Assembly (NCBI GenBank): GCA_004193285.1 | Contig: SECP01000034.1 | Span: forward strand, 33,483 to 97,482 | Direction of reading: 5' to 3' | Length of the DNA: 64,000 bases | Source: Myxococcales bacterium | GTDB lineage: Bacteria > Myxococcota_A > Polyangia > Polyangiales > Polyangiaceae | Shown: positions 47,279-54,971 of the stretch, piece after piece | Numbering within the stretch: position 1 is the stretch's first letter | How the letters are laid out: each line of letters begins with the position of its first letter | Translations under genes and position numbers: made by a program | The notes under the pieces: generated by a model | What the model was told of the DNA's origin: nothing | The model's database searches: none | The model's input: only the letters and a program-made list of their open reading frames with translations

Positions 47279-48513
47279 AGGCGCGAGCCGGCGCGGCGCT
47301 CGTCCTCGTCGCGCTGGGCGGGTTTGCCTGCACCGCGCTGCGCTCCGGCGCAGATCCGGAGCTTCCGCTCTGGGTCCACCGCGCGAGCGGGTCGATGGAG
47401 GTCACGTTTCGGCGCCCGGTCGTGGCCGAGTCGCGGCGCGTGGGCGAGCCGTACGAGCGCGGCCAAGTCGAGATAGACCCGACCCACGGTCGAATCTTCG
47501 TCGGGTCATCGGACCAAGGGCTTTACGCCCTCCGCGCCGACGACGGGCAAAAGCTCTGGCGCTTCGAGACCCTCGGCTTCGTGCAGTGCGCGCCGCTGTA
47601 CGATGCGGGCGAAGACGTCGTGTACTTCGGCTCCAATGACGGGGCGCTCTACAAGGTCAACGCCAAGAACGGGCAGCTGCTCTGGCGCTTCATGACCAAC
47701 GCGGAGGTATCGCGCCGACCGGTGTTGGACGGCGGGATCCTCTTCGCGACGAACGCCAACGACACCGTGCTCGCCATCGAGCCGGCCACCGGCAAGCTGC
47801 TTTGGCACCAACACCGAACCCCAGCCGCGGGCATGGAAGTCGCGGGCCACTCCGGCGTCGCTGTCTCGCACGGCAAGGTGTACATGGGCTTCAGTGACGG
47901 CGTGGTCGCCGCCTTCGACGAGAAGACGGGCGCCGAGCGCTGGCAGCCCGTCGATCTCGCCGCCGAAGCCGAGCAAACCCTCGGTCAGGTTCCGGACCAG
48001 CTGGACGTGGACTCCACGCCCATTCCGGACACGCTGCCTTCCGGTCCCGTCGTCTACGCCGGCAACTACGCCGCCGGCGTTTACGCCCTGGATGCGGAGA
48101 CGGGCACCCAGGTCTGGAGCAATCCGGGCGTGTTCGGGGTCACGGATATCGCGCTCTTCGACCAGCCGGCGCACCAGCGCCGGGACGGCCGGCCGGAACC
48201 GCAGCGCCGCGTGCTGCTGGCCGCGAGCGGCACGACCGGCCTCTGGGGCTTGGACCCGGAAACGGGAGCGGAGCTCTGGCGCCGTTCGTTGCCTGGAACC
48301 GCCATCTCGCACCCAGTCGTCGTCTCCGGAGTGCTGCTGGTCTCGGCCTCTCGGCTCGGCGTGTTTCTGGTGAACCCGCTGGGCGGGGAGCTGATCGACG
48401 GCATCCACCTGGCTGACGGGTCCAGCTTGACGCCCGCGGCCTACGGTTCTCGCGCCTACGTCATGACCAACGGCGGCCAGCTCCTCGGCCTGCACGTCGC
48501 GCCGCCGAGCTGA
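47275..48513 (+). CDS. bamB: BamB-like PQQ-repeat beta-propeller lipoprotein
   Basis: 412 residues from a TTG that overlaps the upstream stop (TTGA). The signal peptide ends at GGFACTA (Cys about 19). Seven or eight beta-propeller blades follow with PQQ-type repeats (GLYALRADDGQKLWRFET; ALYKVNAKNGQLLWRFMT; VLAIEPATGKLLWHQH; VYALDAETGTQVWSN). BamB supports the BAM complex in outer-membrane protein insertion. Order yfgM-bamB agrees with other Proteobacteria. It is the last gene before the dif-like site. Confidence 0.87.
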   Translation: MKARAGAALVLVALGGFACTALRSGADPELPLWVHRASGSMEVTFRRPVVAESRRVGEPYERGQVEIDPTHGRIFVGSSDQGLYALRADDGQKLWRFETLGFVQCAPLYDAGEDVVYFGSNDGALYKVNAKNGQLLWRFMTNAEVSRRPVLDGGILFATNANDTVLAIEPATGKLLWHQHRTPAAGMEVAGHSGVAVSHGKVYMGFSDGVVAAFDEKTGAERWQPVDLAAEAEQTLGQVPDQLDVDSTPIPDTLPSGPVVYAGNYAAGVYALDAETGTQVWSNPGVFGVTDIALFDQPAHQRRDGRPEPQRRVLLAASGTTGLWGLDPETGAELWRRSLPGTAISHPVVVSGVLLVSASRLGVFLVNPLGGELIDGIHLADGSSLTPAAYGSRAYVMTNGGQLLGLHVAPPS

Positions 48514-48928
48514 GCTCCGGTAGCGCCAGCAGCGAGGCCGGCGCGAGGGGCAGTGTCGGACCGTCGTGCGTGCGCCGTCTCGGTCGGGAGCTGCGCTGCG
48601 CGGAGCTGCGCGCGTGCGTCTGTGGCCGGCCGAAGCCTGGCTGGCCGAAGCCCCCTCCGCCGCCCCCCCGCACTCCGAGTTAACATAATGTATCTTATGC
48701 GCGCTCCGAGTAGGTCGGGAGGGCGCCTACTTACGGCTTTTCCATGTGCCCCCGCGACTGCGCCGCAGCGTTACCTCGAGCAAGGCCGCCGCGCGACAGC
48801 GGTGCCGCGCCCGTCACTGGCGGTAAGGAGTATGACACGGGCTGGCACAGCGCCGTGAGCGAGCTCTCGGACTTTCATGCGGCTCGGCGAACGCGGCCGC
48901 TGGCATAAGACCTGCTGAAGCCTCAACC
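48514..48928. other. 415-base gap that carries the dif-like site
   Basis: No coding frame here has a family resemblance. The left half is GC-rich; an abrupt AT-rich island at 48678-48700 is the dif-like sequence. The remainder to 48928 probably carries the promoter of the following lipoprotein, but I see no clear -35/-10 pair. Confidence 0.6.
48678..48705 (-). other. dif: dif site: XerC/XerD chromosome-dimer resolution site
   Basis: 28 bases made of AGTTAACATAA, a 6-base centre TGTATC, and TTATGCGCGCT. On the minus strand it reads like Escherichia coli dif (XerC arm GGTGCGCATAA, XerD arm TTATGTTAAAT, quoted from memory): 10 of 11 bases match in the XerD arm and 9 of 11 in the XerC arm. The central bases differ more, as expected, because this spacer varies between species. 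It lies alone in a gene-free gap with no integrase nearby, so the chromosomal dif is more likely than a phage site that mimics it. XerC and XerD act here when FtsK arrives during division, resolving chromosome dimers at the terminus. Confidence 0.85.
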
Positions 48929-50404
48929 ATGAGGATCTCAGGGTTTGGGGCGCTGGCCGGATCTGCCTTGCTGCTGGTAACGGGAGTTTCGGCCTCAGGT
49001 TGTTCGGATGCCGCGGATGCCGATGGGTCGAACGGGCCCGATGGCGTGGCTGGCGAATCGGGCGGCGGGCCGGGCGGTACCGCCAACGCCGGCACGGGCG
49101 GAAGCGAGACGCCGAGCGCCGGCCGAGGCAACGATGGCGGCGGCGGGAACGATGGCGGCGGTGGCGCCAAGCTCTCGCTGCCGAACGCGCCGTTCGCGAT
49201 CGACGGCTTCGACGACTGGGACGGCTGTGACGGCTCCCCGGCCTGCACGATGGGTCCCTGGGTCCTTGGGCTCCGTCAAACCGAAGACGGCGTGCTGGAA
49301 GGAGCCCTCGTGTCGCTCGACCCGTCGTCGCGTCACCAGCCCGAGGCCTCGCCGGTGCGCCTCGTCCGTGAAGATGGCGACACGTTCGCGCCAGCATCGA
49401 GCGGCGCCAGCCGCGCCAGCGTCGTCATCAAGCGGTACAGTCCGGACGCGGACAGCTACCCCACGGCCTGCCTCACCCCGGCAAGCAAGCTCACCCTCAT
49501 GGACGACGACGAGGACGGCGTCGCAGACCGCGTCGAGCTGAGCGGTAAGTACTCTTCGCAAGGCGAGCGCGGGGGCTTCTACGACGATTACTGCGACGGC
49601 ACGCAGGACGCCGCACGTCCGCTCGCGGCGGTAGGACGAACGCTCGCCGAGCCTAGCGAGCTGCGCTCATACGGCGACGCGCTTCACCCCCGCCTCGCCC
49701 TCGAAGGCGGATTTTTGCTCGAAGGAAGCGCCATCCTGGAGCAGCCCAGCGCGGTGAACGCCAAGCCGCTCGCAGCCGGCGGGCTCATCTACGGCTTCGA
49801 GGCCGCTTCTACCCTCCCGCCCGGCTCGATGGTGACCTGGACGCTCGAGGACGCGCAGTTCCTCGGAACAGCTCCGGTCGAAACCTCGCTCACCTTGGAG
49901 GTCGAGGATTGGCTCACCCTCGAGGACGGCGGCTTCGAGGATGCCGAGGCCGACGGGCCCTGGCGCGATGGGCTCTCGGCTCAGCTCGCTTCATCGGTGG
50001 ACTTGCAGGTCGCTGAGGGTCTGCCGGCCATCTCGGGCGCCCGTTCGCTGGCTCTGAAAGGCGGCGGGTCCTACGCCCTGATAAGGCTCCCTCGAGAGCC
50101 CGGAGCCCGCACGCTCAGCTTCTTGGCCGCGTTGGACGGGGGCGACGAGTCTGTCGCGATCGAGTGGGCCGTCGTAGGCCAAGCGACCGCTCCGCTGCGC
50201 GAGCTCACCAGCGAACCGGCCGATTGCTCGGCGCATGCGGCGTTCTGCGAGGCCGCGGGAGCCGGCGCGCTCCGCCGTTTCAGCGTCCAGCTGGGCGAGG
50301 TCGAGGACGAGCAGGACCTCCTGCTGGCCCTGCAGAACGGCGCCGCTGATTTCGGCACCGCCCCGAAGGTCATCTGGGTCGACGACTTGAAGACCGAGCC
50401 GTAG
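48929..50404 (+). CDS. Large lipoprotein with Gly/Asp-rich linker and beta-sandwich domains
   Basis: 491 residues. The signal peptide ends at GVSASGCSD (Cys about 25). Residues about 28-80 are a Gly/Asp/Asn linker (GGGGNDGGGGAK). The rest is beta-rich with Cys pairs (DGCDGSPACT) and an acidic loop LMDDDEDGVADRVELSG that resembles a calcium-binding dockerin or EF-hand-like turn. The last domain resembles a carbohydrate-binding sandwich and ends VIWVDDLKTEP, similar to the end of the 38378 lipoprotein. Function unknown; cell-surface. Followed by an 11-base hairpin. Confidence 0.72.
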   Translation: MRISGFGALAGSALLLVTGVSASGCSDAADADGSNGPDGVAGESGGGPGGTANAGTGGSETPSAGRGNDGGGGNDGGGGAKLSLPNAPFAIDGFDDWDGCDGSPACTMGPWVLGLRQTEDGVLEGALVSLDPSSRHQPEASPVRLVREDGDTFAPASSGASRASVVIKRYSPDADSYPTACLTPASKLTLMDDDEDGVADRVELSGKYSSQGERGGFYDDYCDGTQDAARPLAAVGRTLAEPSELRSYGDALHPRLALEGGFLLEGSAILEQPSAVNAKPLAAGGLIYGFEAASTLPPGSMVTWTLEDAQFLGTAPVETSLTLEVEDWLTLEDGGFEDAEADGPWRDGLSAQLASSVDLQVAEGLPAISGARSLALKGGGSYALIRLPREPGARTLSFLAALDGGDESVAIEWAVVGQATAPLRELTSEPADCSAHAAFCEAAGAGALRRFSVQLGEVEDEQDLLLALQNGAADFGTAPKVIWVDDLKTEP

Positions 50405-50427
50405 GTAGCGACGGCAATGACTCGATT

Positions 50428-50457
50428 CAAGTGGCAGCGGAAGTCAGCTGCCACTTG
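50428..50457 (+). terminator. Perfect 11-base hairpin after the lipoprotein gene
   Basis: CAAGTGGCAGC, an 8-base loop, GCTGCCACTTG, starting 23 bases after the stop. No T-run follows, so it may be a Rho-independent terminator of low strength or an mRNA 3'-end stabiliser. Confidence 0.55.
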
Positions 50458-50598
50458 GACGCGCAAATCGGGGGCACTGAACAAAAACGTTTCAAACTGC
50501 TTGCGCTCGGTCGCTTTTGACGATAGTTAGCCCCCCGCCCTCGCCACTCCCCTGGGGCTTCAAGACGACAGGAACGAAGGCTAACCCCGGAACTTAAT

Positions 50599-50669
50599 TG
50601 GGAGATCGTCTAACGGCAGGACGCAAGATTCTGGCTCTTGCTATCTAGGTTCGAATCCTAGTCTCCCAG
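50599..50669 (+). tRNA. tRNA-Gln (anticodon CUG)
   Basis: 71 bases fold into a complete cloverleaf. Acceptor TGGGAGA/TCTCCCA, D-arm GTCT/GGAC, anticodon stem CAAGA/TCTTG around loop TTCTGGC (anticodon CTG, reads CAG), T-arm CTAGG/CCTAG with TTCGAAT. Discriminator G; 3' CCA is not encoded. Confidence 0.95.
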
Positions 50670-50712
50670 CAAACTCTTGAGATACATAGCGAGCCTCGTT
50701 TTTGCTCGCAGC

Positions 50713-50784
50713 GGCTCCATCGTCTAGCGGTTAGGACACTGGCCTCTCACGCCGGTAACGCGAGTTCGATTCTCGCTGGAGTCA
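50713..50784 (+). tRNA. tRNA-Glu (anticodon CUC)
   Basis: 72 bases. Acceptor GGCTCCA/TGGAGTC with one G-T pair, anticodon stem CTGGC/GCCGG around loop CTCTCAC (anticodon CTC, reads GAG), T-arm GCGAG/CTCGC with TTCGATT. It is 43 bases after tRNA-Gln and shares the terminator that follows. Confidence 0.94.
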
Positions 50785-50790
50785 CCCTTA

Positions 50791-50829
50791 AAGCCCCGCA
50801 ATCTCCCCAGGTTGCGGGGCTTCTTTTTT
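50791..50829 (+). terminator. Strong Rho-independent terminator of the tRNA pair
   Basis: AAGCCCCGCAA, a 10-base loop, TTGCGGGGCTT (11-base perfect stem), then TTCTTTTTT. It begins 6 bases after tRNA-Glu. Confidence 0.93.
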
Positions 50830-50892
50830 GCGCCGCGCTCGAGCCGTAGCCTGGATGCTACCTTGCCCGCGCGGCCTCGGAGCGTCGCCTCT

Positions 50893-51321
50893 ACTACCGC
50901 TACGACGAGTACTTGGCGGCGCTCGAGCTGAGCGGCGTCAAGCTCGAGTACTGCGAGGGCGAGATGTACGCGATGGCGTGACGCACCCCCGCGCACGCCG
51001 ACCTCGGCCGCCGCCATGATGCGCTTCCTGGAACGCTTTGCCCAAGAGCTGCCGCGTCTCATCGTCGGACCTCAAGGTGCGCATCGAGGCGACGGACCTC
51101 TCGACATTTCCCGACGTCGCCGTGGTCTGCGGCGAGCGATGGACCTCGGGCATCGACAGGAACGCGGTCTTGAACCCTGCAGGTGGTGCTCTTCGTTTCG
51201 CACCGAAGTCCGCAAGTGTCAGCGGTGTCACGGCCCGGGCGAGGTGGTCGAGGTAGCCTCGCTCGCCCTGACGCTTTCCGTAGACGAAATCTACGCTGGC
51301 ATTGTGCTCCAAGGCGCCTGA
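50893..51321 (+). pseudogene. Uma2-family (DUF820) nuclease gene, frameshifted and internally deleted
   Basis: Pieces of a Uma2 protein appear in order but in different frames. The N-terminal YYRYDEYLAALELSGVKLEY, then CEGEMYAMA, runs straight into TGA at 50979-50981. It resumes in other frames as SDLKVRIEATDLSTFPDVAVV, then CGERWTSGIDRNAVLNP, and ends with LALTLSVDEIYAGIVLQGA. The catalytic middle (usually about 50-60 residues after NPxxxxEVLS) is missing. No start codon or ribosome binding site is seen upstream. Uma2 proteins are PD-(D/E)XK-fold, often in multicopy and near tRNAs or defence genes. It is dead as a gene. Confidence 0.75.
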
Positions 51322-51397
51322 ACGCGGCCGATAGGCGCCGGGTTCGCGCCAAATGGGGGCTTCGCTTCCTGCCGAGCCGGGATAACATGCAGGATCA

Positions 51398-52450
51398 ATG
51401 AGAGTCATCACGCCCCGCGCGACCCCGGTGGTCAGAGCGCCGCTACCCAGCGTTCCGCCGGTGGTGGAGCAGCGCCCGCCGCTGCTGCGGGCTCCGGTGA
51501 GCATCATCACGCACGTGAGTGAGCTGGAGCTGCGTGAAGGCTCGATTTTGATCGGCAGGTTGCCGGAGTGCGACGTCATGATCGATGACGGTCTGGTGTC
51601 GCGGATGCACGCGCGTTTAAGCATTCGTGACGAATCGGTCGTCGTCGAGGACTTGCACAGCACCAACGGCATCTACGTGAATGGGACCCGCATCACTCAC
51701 AGCGCGCTGTTACGTGAGGGCGATCGGCTGCTGATCGGCACCACCGAAATTTCGTTGTTCGAGGCGCGGCCCAACGCTCGGGTCGCCCCGCTGCGCGCCC
51801 GCCGCGAAGAGCCGCGCAGTTCGGTGCCAGTGGCTACCGTCTTGCCGCCTCCCAGCGTGCCGGCCGCGATGCCCACCACCCCGCCGGGCCGGCCCCGGGG
51901 GTCTTTCGGCAAGCTGGAGCTGCACTTGGACGAGCTGGCGGTGGAGGCGCAGGCAGACAACGGTCCGGTTTCGGCGCGCGGCGTGGATCTCAAATCGCTC
52001 CGCAGTCGTTCGTCGAGCGTGCCTTCCACCGCGCGGGCGGACGCGCTGGAGGTCATCGGCGCCCTCGCGGAGCGGCTCGCGAGCAGCGGCAACGTGGAAG
52101 AGGCGCGCCGCGTGCTGTCTTCGCACTTGAAGCGCATCCTGCAGGGCGCCACCGCCGGCCTCACCGTGCCGGAGGATGTGTGCCTCATGGCGTCCAAGCA
52201 CGCGCTCTCCCTCGCGCGGTGGACCGGGCAGTCTTCCTGGACCGACTACGTGGTGGAGCTGCACCTCGCCGCGCGCCGCACCATGCACCAAGAAACGCTC
52301 GCTGGCTTCGAGAGCGTCGTCCTCTCACTTGGTGACATGGATCGACAGCTGCTCACGTACTACGTGGACGGCTTGCGCGGTGAGCGCGGTCTCCTCGCCG
52401 CTGACGAGCGCCAAGTCCTCGACCGCTTGATCAAGCTGGCGGAAAGCTGA
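51398..52450 (+). CDS. FHA-domain protein
   Basis: 350 residues. A Pro/Arg-rich N-terminus leads into an FHA domain (about 45-125) with the phosphothreonine-binding motifs LIGRLPECDVMIDD, SRMHARL and STNGIYVNGTRI. A Pro-rich linker (about 130-170) precedes a helical C-domain (about 195-350, IGALAERLASSGNVEEARRVLSSHL). No kinase domain is present. It probably binds phosphorylated Ser/Thr-kinase substrates, which are abundant in myxobacteria. The C-domain has no recognised family. Confidence 0.88.
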   Translation: MRVITPRATPVVRAPLPSVPPVVEQRPPLLRAPVSIITHVSELELREGSILIGRLPECDVMIDDGLVSRMHARLSIRDESVVVEDLHSTNGIYVNGTRITHSALLREGDRLLIGTTEISLFEARPNARVAPLRARREEPRSSVPVATVLPPPSVPAAMPTTPPGRPRGSFGKLELHLDELAVEAQADNGPVSARGVDLKSLRSRSSSVPSTARADALEVIGALAERLASSGNVEEARRVLSSHLKRILQGATAGLTVPEDVCLMASKHALSLARWTGQSSWTDYVVELHLAARRTMHQETLAGFESVVLSLGDMDRQLLTYYVDGLRGERGLLAADERQVLDRLIKLAES

Positions 52451-52456
52451 GTCGGC

Positions 52457-52990
52457 TCAGGGCTGCCGGAACGCGCGGCTGAGCAGCTCGCCGACCAAGA
52501 GCGCGGCGCCGCCCACGAACATGCCCACGAAGAAGGCGCCGAACACGCTGAGAAACGGGTCCTTCCCGACGTGGGTGGAGATGAACACGCCGTAGCCGGC
52601 CGCAATGCCGATGTAGCCGGCGACGCGCCCCTTGCCGTGACGACGTGCCTCCCAGAGCTGCGCTACGACCGCCCCCACCACCGCGATGGCGCACAAGGCG
52701 CGCGCCACCGGCAGCGCCAGCGTGAGCCACTGCAGGTGAAAGAACGCTCCCGCGACGCAGGCTTCCGCGCCCAGGATCGCGAGCCACCCCACGGCGCTCG
52801 CCAGCCGCTCGAGGCTCGGGTTTCCACCCTCCACGCGCTTCATGCCCAGCAGCACCGGGACGATCGGTATCGCCACCGCCAGGATGCGCCCCACGACCGG
52901 CCGCGCCGCCTCGAGCTTGGCGCCTCCAATCACGAGCACGAGCGCCGCCATCACCCAAGGTAGGGCGGAGCGCGGGGACTCCTCGCTCAC
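52457..52990 (-). CDS. Five- or six-pass membrane protein of unknown function
   Basis: 177 residues from GTG at 52990, overlapping the stop of the SGNH gene (GTGA). Hydrophobic segments at about 11-26, 32-50, 65-85, 92-112, 123-140 and 148-170 (VMAALVLVIGG, ILAVAIPIVPVLLG, FGAFFVGMFVGGAALLVGEL). A short basic loop WEARRHGKGR lies between the later helices. No family recognised. Being coupled to two exported-protein genes, it may serve their envelope function. Confidence 0.7.
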   Translation of the reverse strand: MSEESPRSALPWVMAALVLVIGGAKLEAARPVVGRILAVAIPIVPVLLGMKRVEGGNPSLERLASAVGWLAILGAEACVAGAFFHLQWLTLALPVARALCAIAVVGAVVAQLWEARRHGKGRVAGYIGIAAGYGVFISTHVGKDPFLSVFGAFFVGMFVGGAALLVGELLSRAFRQP

Positions 52991-53763
52991 AGTGGCCCGC
53001 CACGGAGCGACCACGGGCGCGGCCCCGCCGGCTCCCTCGCTTGCTGGAGCCAGTCGAACACCGCCGTCGCCCAGCGCACCCTACCCTCCGTGCTCGGATG
53101 AATGTGGTCGCGACCTCGCGGCAAATCCGGAACCAGCGTCGACGAGTCCAGCACCTGGCAGGGCTTGGCGTTGTCTTTGATGACCTGCATCACGCCCGTG
53201 TCTTGCTTCCAGAGTGGCGGCAAGATCCACACGCACGGGCGGCCCCCCAGGCTCTTCACCAGGCGCTGCACGGGGCCGACTCGCTGCTCCGGCGCCGGGA
53301 TCTCGATCTCGTTGGCCCCCAGCGTGATCAGGACCAAATCGGGGTTGTAGTCGGAGATCGCCTTTTTGAGCTGGGGTCCAAACGCCCAGTCGCCGATGTA
53401 GCTCGGCGTCTTCGTCTCCAGGGACGTTCGCAGGCCGGCGGCTCGGAGGAGCTTGCCCAGCTCCACGCCCAGCGCGTCCGCAAAGGAGTCCCCCACTTGA
53501 AGAATACGGCTACCTTGAGGCAGCGCGGCTGCGGTGTCGTTGGAGGGCGCTCCCGCTGGCGCAGCTGGCTCGGGAGCAGCGGCGGAAGCAACGGCGGGCG
53601 GCGGCGGCGCGTCCGAGCCCTGCTGAGCGTCCGAAGTCGGCGGCTGGGGCTCGGGAGTGGGCGGAGGCGGAGGCGGCGACGACGCGCAACCGCACAGCAG
53701 CGTAGCCGCGGCTACGGACAGCACGTCGAGTTGAAGCCCACGCCAACGTCGCGATTTTTGCAT
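52987..53763 (-). CDS. SGNH/GDSL-hydrolase lipoprotein
   Basis: 258 residues from ATG at 53763. Lipobox LLCGCASS (Cys about 25). A Pro/Ala-rich spacer (about 28-80) is followed by the SGNH core: block I GDSFAD with the nucleophile Ser, block III GANEIE, block V DHIHPSTEG with catalytic Asp and His. Family members hydrolyse esters, often acetyl groups on polysaccharides or peptidoglycan, outside the inner membrane. It overlaps the end of the SUMF1 lipoprotein gene by 52 bases, unusually long, but both ends are supported by motifs. Confidence 0.83.
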   Translation of the reverse strand: MQKSRRWRGLQLDVLSVAAATLLCGCASSPPPPPPTPEPQPPTSDAQQGSDAPPPPAVASAAAPEPAAPAGAPSNDTAAALPQGSRILQVGDSFADALGVELGKLLRAAGLRTSLETKTPSYIGDWAFGPQLKKAISDYNPDLVLITLGANEIEIPAPEQRVGPVQRLVKSLGGRPCVWILPPLWKQDTGVMQVIKDNAKPCQVLDSSTLVPDLPRGRDHIHPSTEGRVRWATAVFDWLQQAREPAGPRPWSLRGGPL

Positions 53764-54944
53764 CCTGCGCTCCGACTTACCAAATTCCGGCCCCGGTGGG
53801 TGCCCCCGCTGTAGCGGTAAGCGTGGGGGCGGCCCTGGAAATTCTGCTGACAATCGGGGTCGAGCTCCGGCGTTGGAGCGCGGGTGACGCCCGCTTTTTC
53901 GGCCTCCAGGTTCACCTCGGGCGGGGCCGCTTCTTCCGCCGGCACGCAGCCGTGACCCGCCGACGGAGCCCAGCCGTCTCGGCAAACGGGCTCACCGGGC
54001 TTGGCGCAGCGCACGCCGTTCCACACCTTGGGCGCTTCACATGCGCGCGAAAGCACGCCGGCGAGGCAGCGGCCGTTTGCGTCCGCCCCGAACGGGCACG
54101 TCACCCCTGAGAGTGATGACGCGCAGCGCAGCCCCAGGTGCGAGCCCGAGAAGCGCTCGGACTCGCGGTTACGGAGCCGGGTGTGCAGCCACTTCTCGAA
54201 GCGCCGCGACCAGCTCCCGCCCCGGTAAGCGCGGGAAAAGCCGCTCGCCGGCGGCCAGGGGTAAGGCCCGTAGTAGTCGTCCACCCACTCCCACACGTTG
54301 CCGGTCATGTCGTACAGACCGAAGGCGCCCGGCGCGTAGCTCTTCACGGGGCAGCTGTGCGCCTGCTTCCAGCACGTGCGCCCGTCGGGCGATTCGTTGC
54401 CCCACGAGTACTCGAAGTACGCTTCTCCGCCGCGCGCCGCGAATTCCCACTCTGCTTCGGTCGGCAGGCGCTGGCCTTGCGCCACGCAGTAGTCCCGCGC
54501 CTGCGCCCACGTCACGCAGTTGATGGGATGCTCGCCGCGGTCCCGGTATCGATCGTTGCAATGGAACTGCTTGTTGTTCGGCTTGGTGCAGCCGCCTTTG
54601 GCGAGGCACGACCGGTACGCGGCGGTCGTCACTTCGACTTCGTCCAAGCAGTACGGCGCGAGCTCGGTCAAAAAGCGCGGGCTCTCGTCGTCCGAATAGT
54701 GCTCGCTGGGCTCGGAACCTATCCAAAACTTCCCGCCGGGCACGAGGCGCTGGCCGGCGGGGCAGCTCGGCGCTGGAGCCGGCGTCGGCGGCGCGCTCGC
54801 CGTCACCGAGGCGCTTGCCACTACCGGCGCCGCGCTGGCGCCCGCTTTCTTCTCCACTTCGCCGTGAGACCGACACCCGAGGGCCGCGTAAGACGCCATT
54901 ATCCCCAGCAGCAGGGGGCGCAGGTGCAGTTTGGCGATCAGCAC
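53712..54944 (-). CDS. SUMF1/formylglycine-generating-enzyme-fold lipoprotein
   Basis: 410 residues from GTG at 54944. The signal peptide ends at YAALGCRS (Cys about 24) and an Ala/Thr/Pro spacer follows. SUMF1 domain about 50-275: GGKFWIGSEPSEHYSDDE, YCLDEVEVTTAAYRSCL, GQRLPTEAEWEFAARGG, GLYDMTGNVWEWVDDYY, AYRGGSWSRRFEKWL and LGLRCASS. A Cys-rich C-terminus (about 280-410) ends GVGFNSTCCP. The C-terminus and lipid anchor make a true FGE unlikely. First gene of a coupled unit with the SGNH lipoprotein and membrane protein; divergent from the ABC importer. Confidence 0.82.
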   Translation of the reverse strand: MLIAKLHLRPLLLGIMASYAALGCRSHGEVEKKAGASAAPVVASASVTASAPPTPAPAPSCPAGQRLVPGGKFWIGSEPSEHYSDDESPRFLTELAPYCLDEVEVTTAAYRSCLAKGGCTKPNNKQFHCNDRYRDRGEHPINCVTWAQARDYCVAQGQRLPTEAEWEFAARGGEAYFEYSWGNESPDGRTCWKQAHSCPVKSYAPGAFGLYDMTGNVWEWVDDYYGPYPWPPASGFSRAYRGGSWSRRFEKWLHTRLRNRESERFSGSHLGLRCASSLSGVTCPFGADANGRCLAGVLSRACEAPKVWNGVRCAKPGEPVCRDGWAPSAGHGCVPAEEAAPPEVNLEAEKAGVTRAPTPELDPDCQQNFQGRPHAYRYSGGTHRGRNLVSRSAGCKNRDVGVGFNSTCCP

Positions 54945-54971
54945 GGAAACGGCCCGGCTATAGCACTGAGC

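Noticed and set aside
48553..48858. Short open frame crossing the dif-like site
   Set aside because: Arg/Ala-rich product with no motifs or ribosome binding site; the DNA is better explained as a recombination site in a gene-free gap.
50938..51672. Minus-strand frame opposite the Uma2 remnant and the FHA gene start
   Set aside because: No motifs, and it covers two unrelated plus-strand features.
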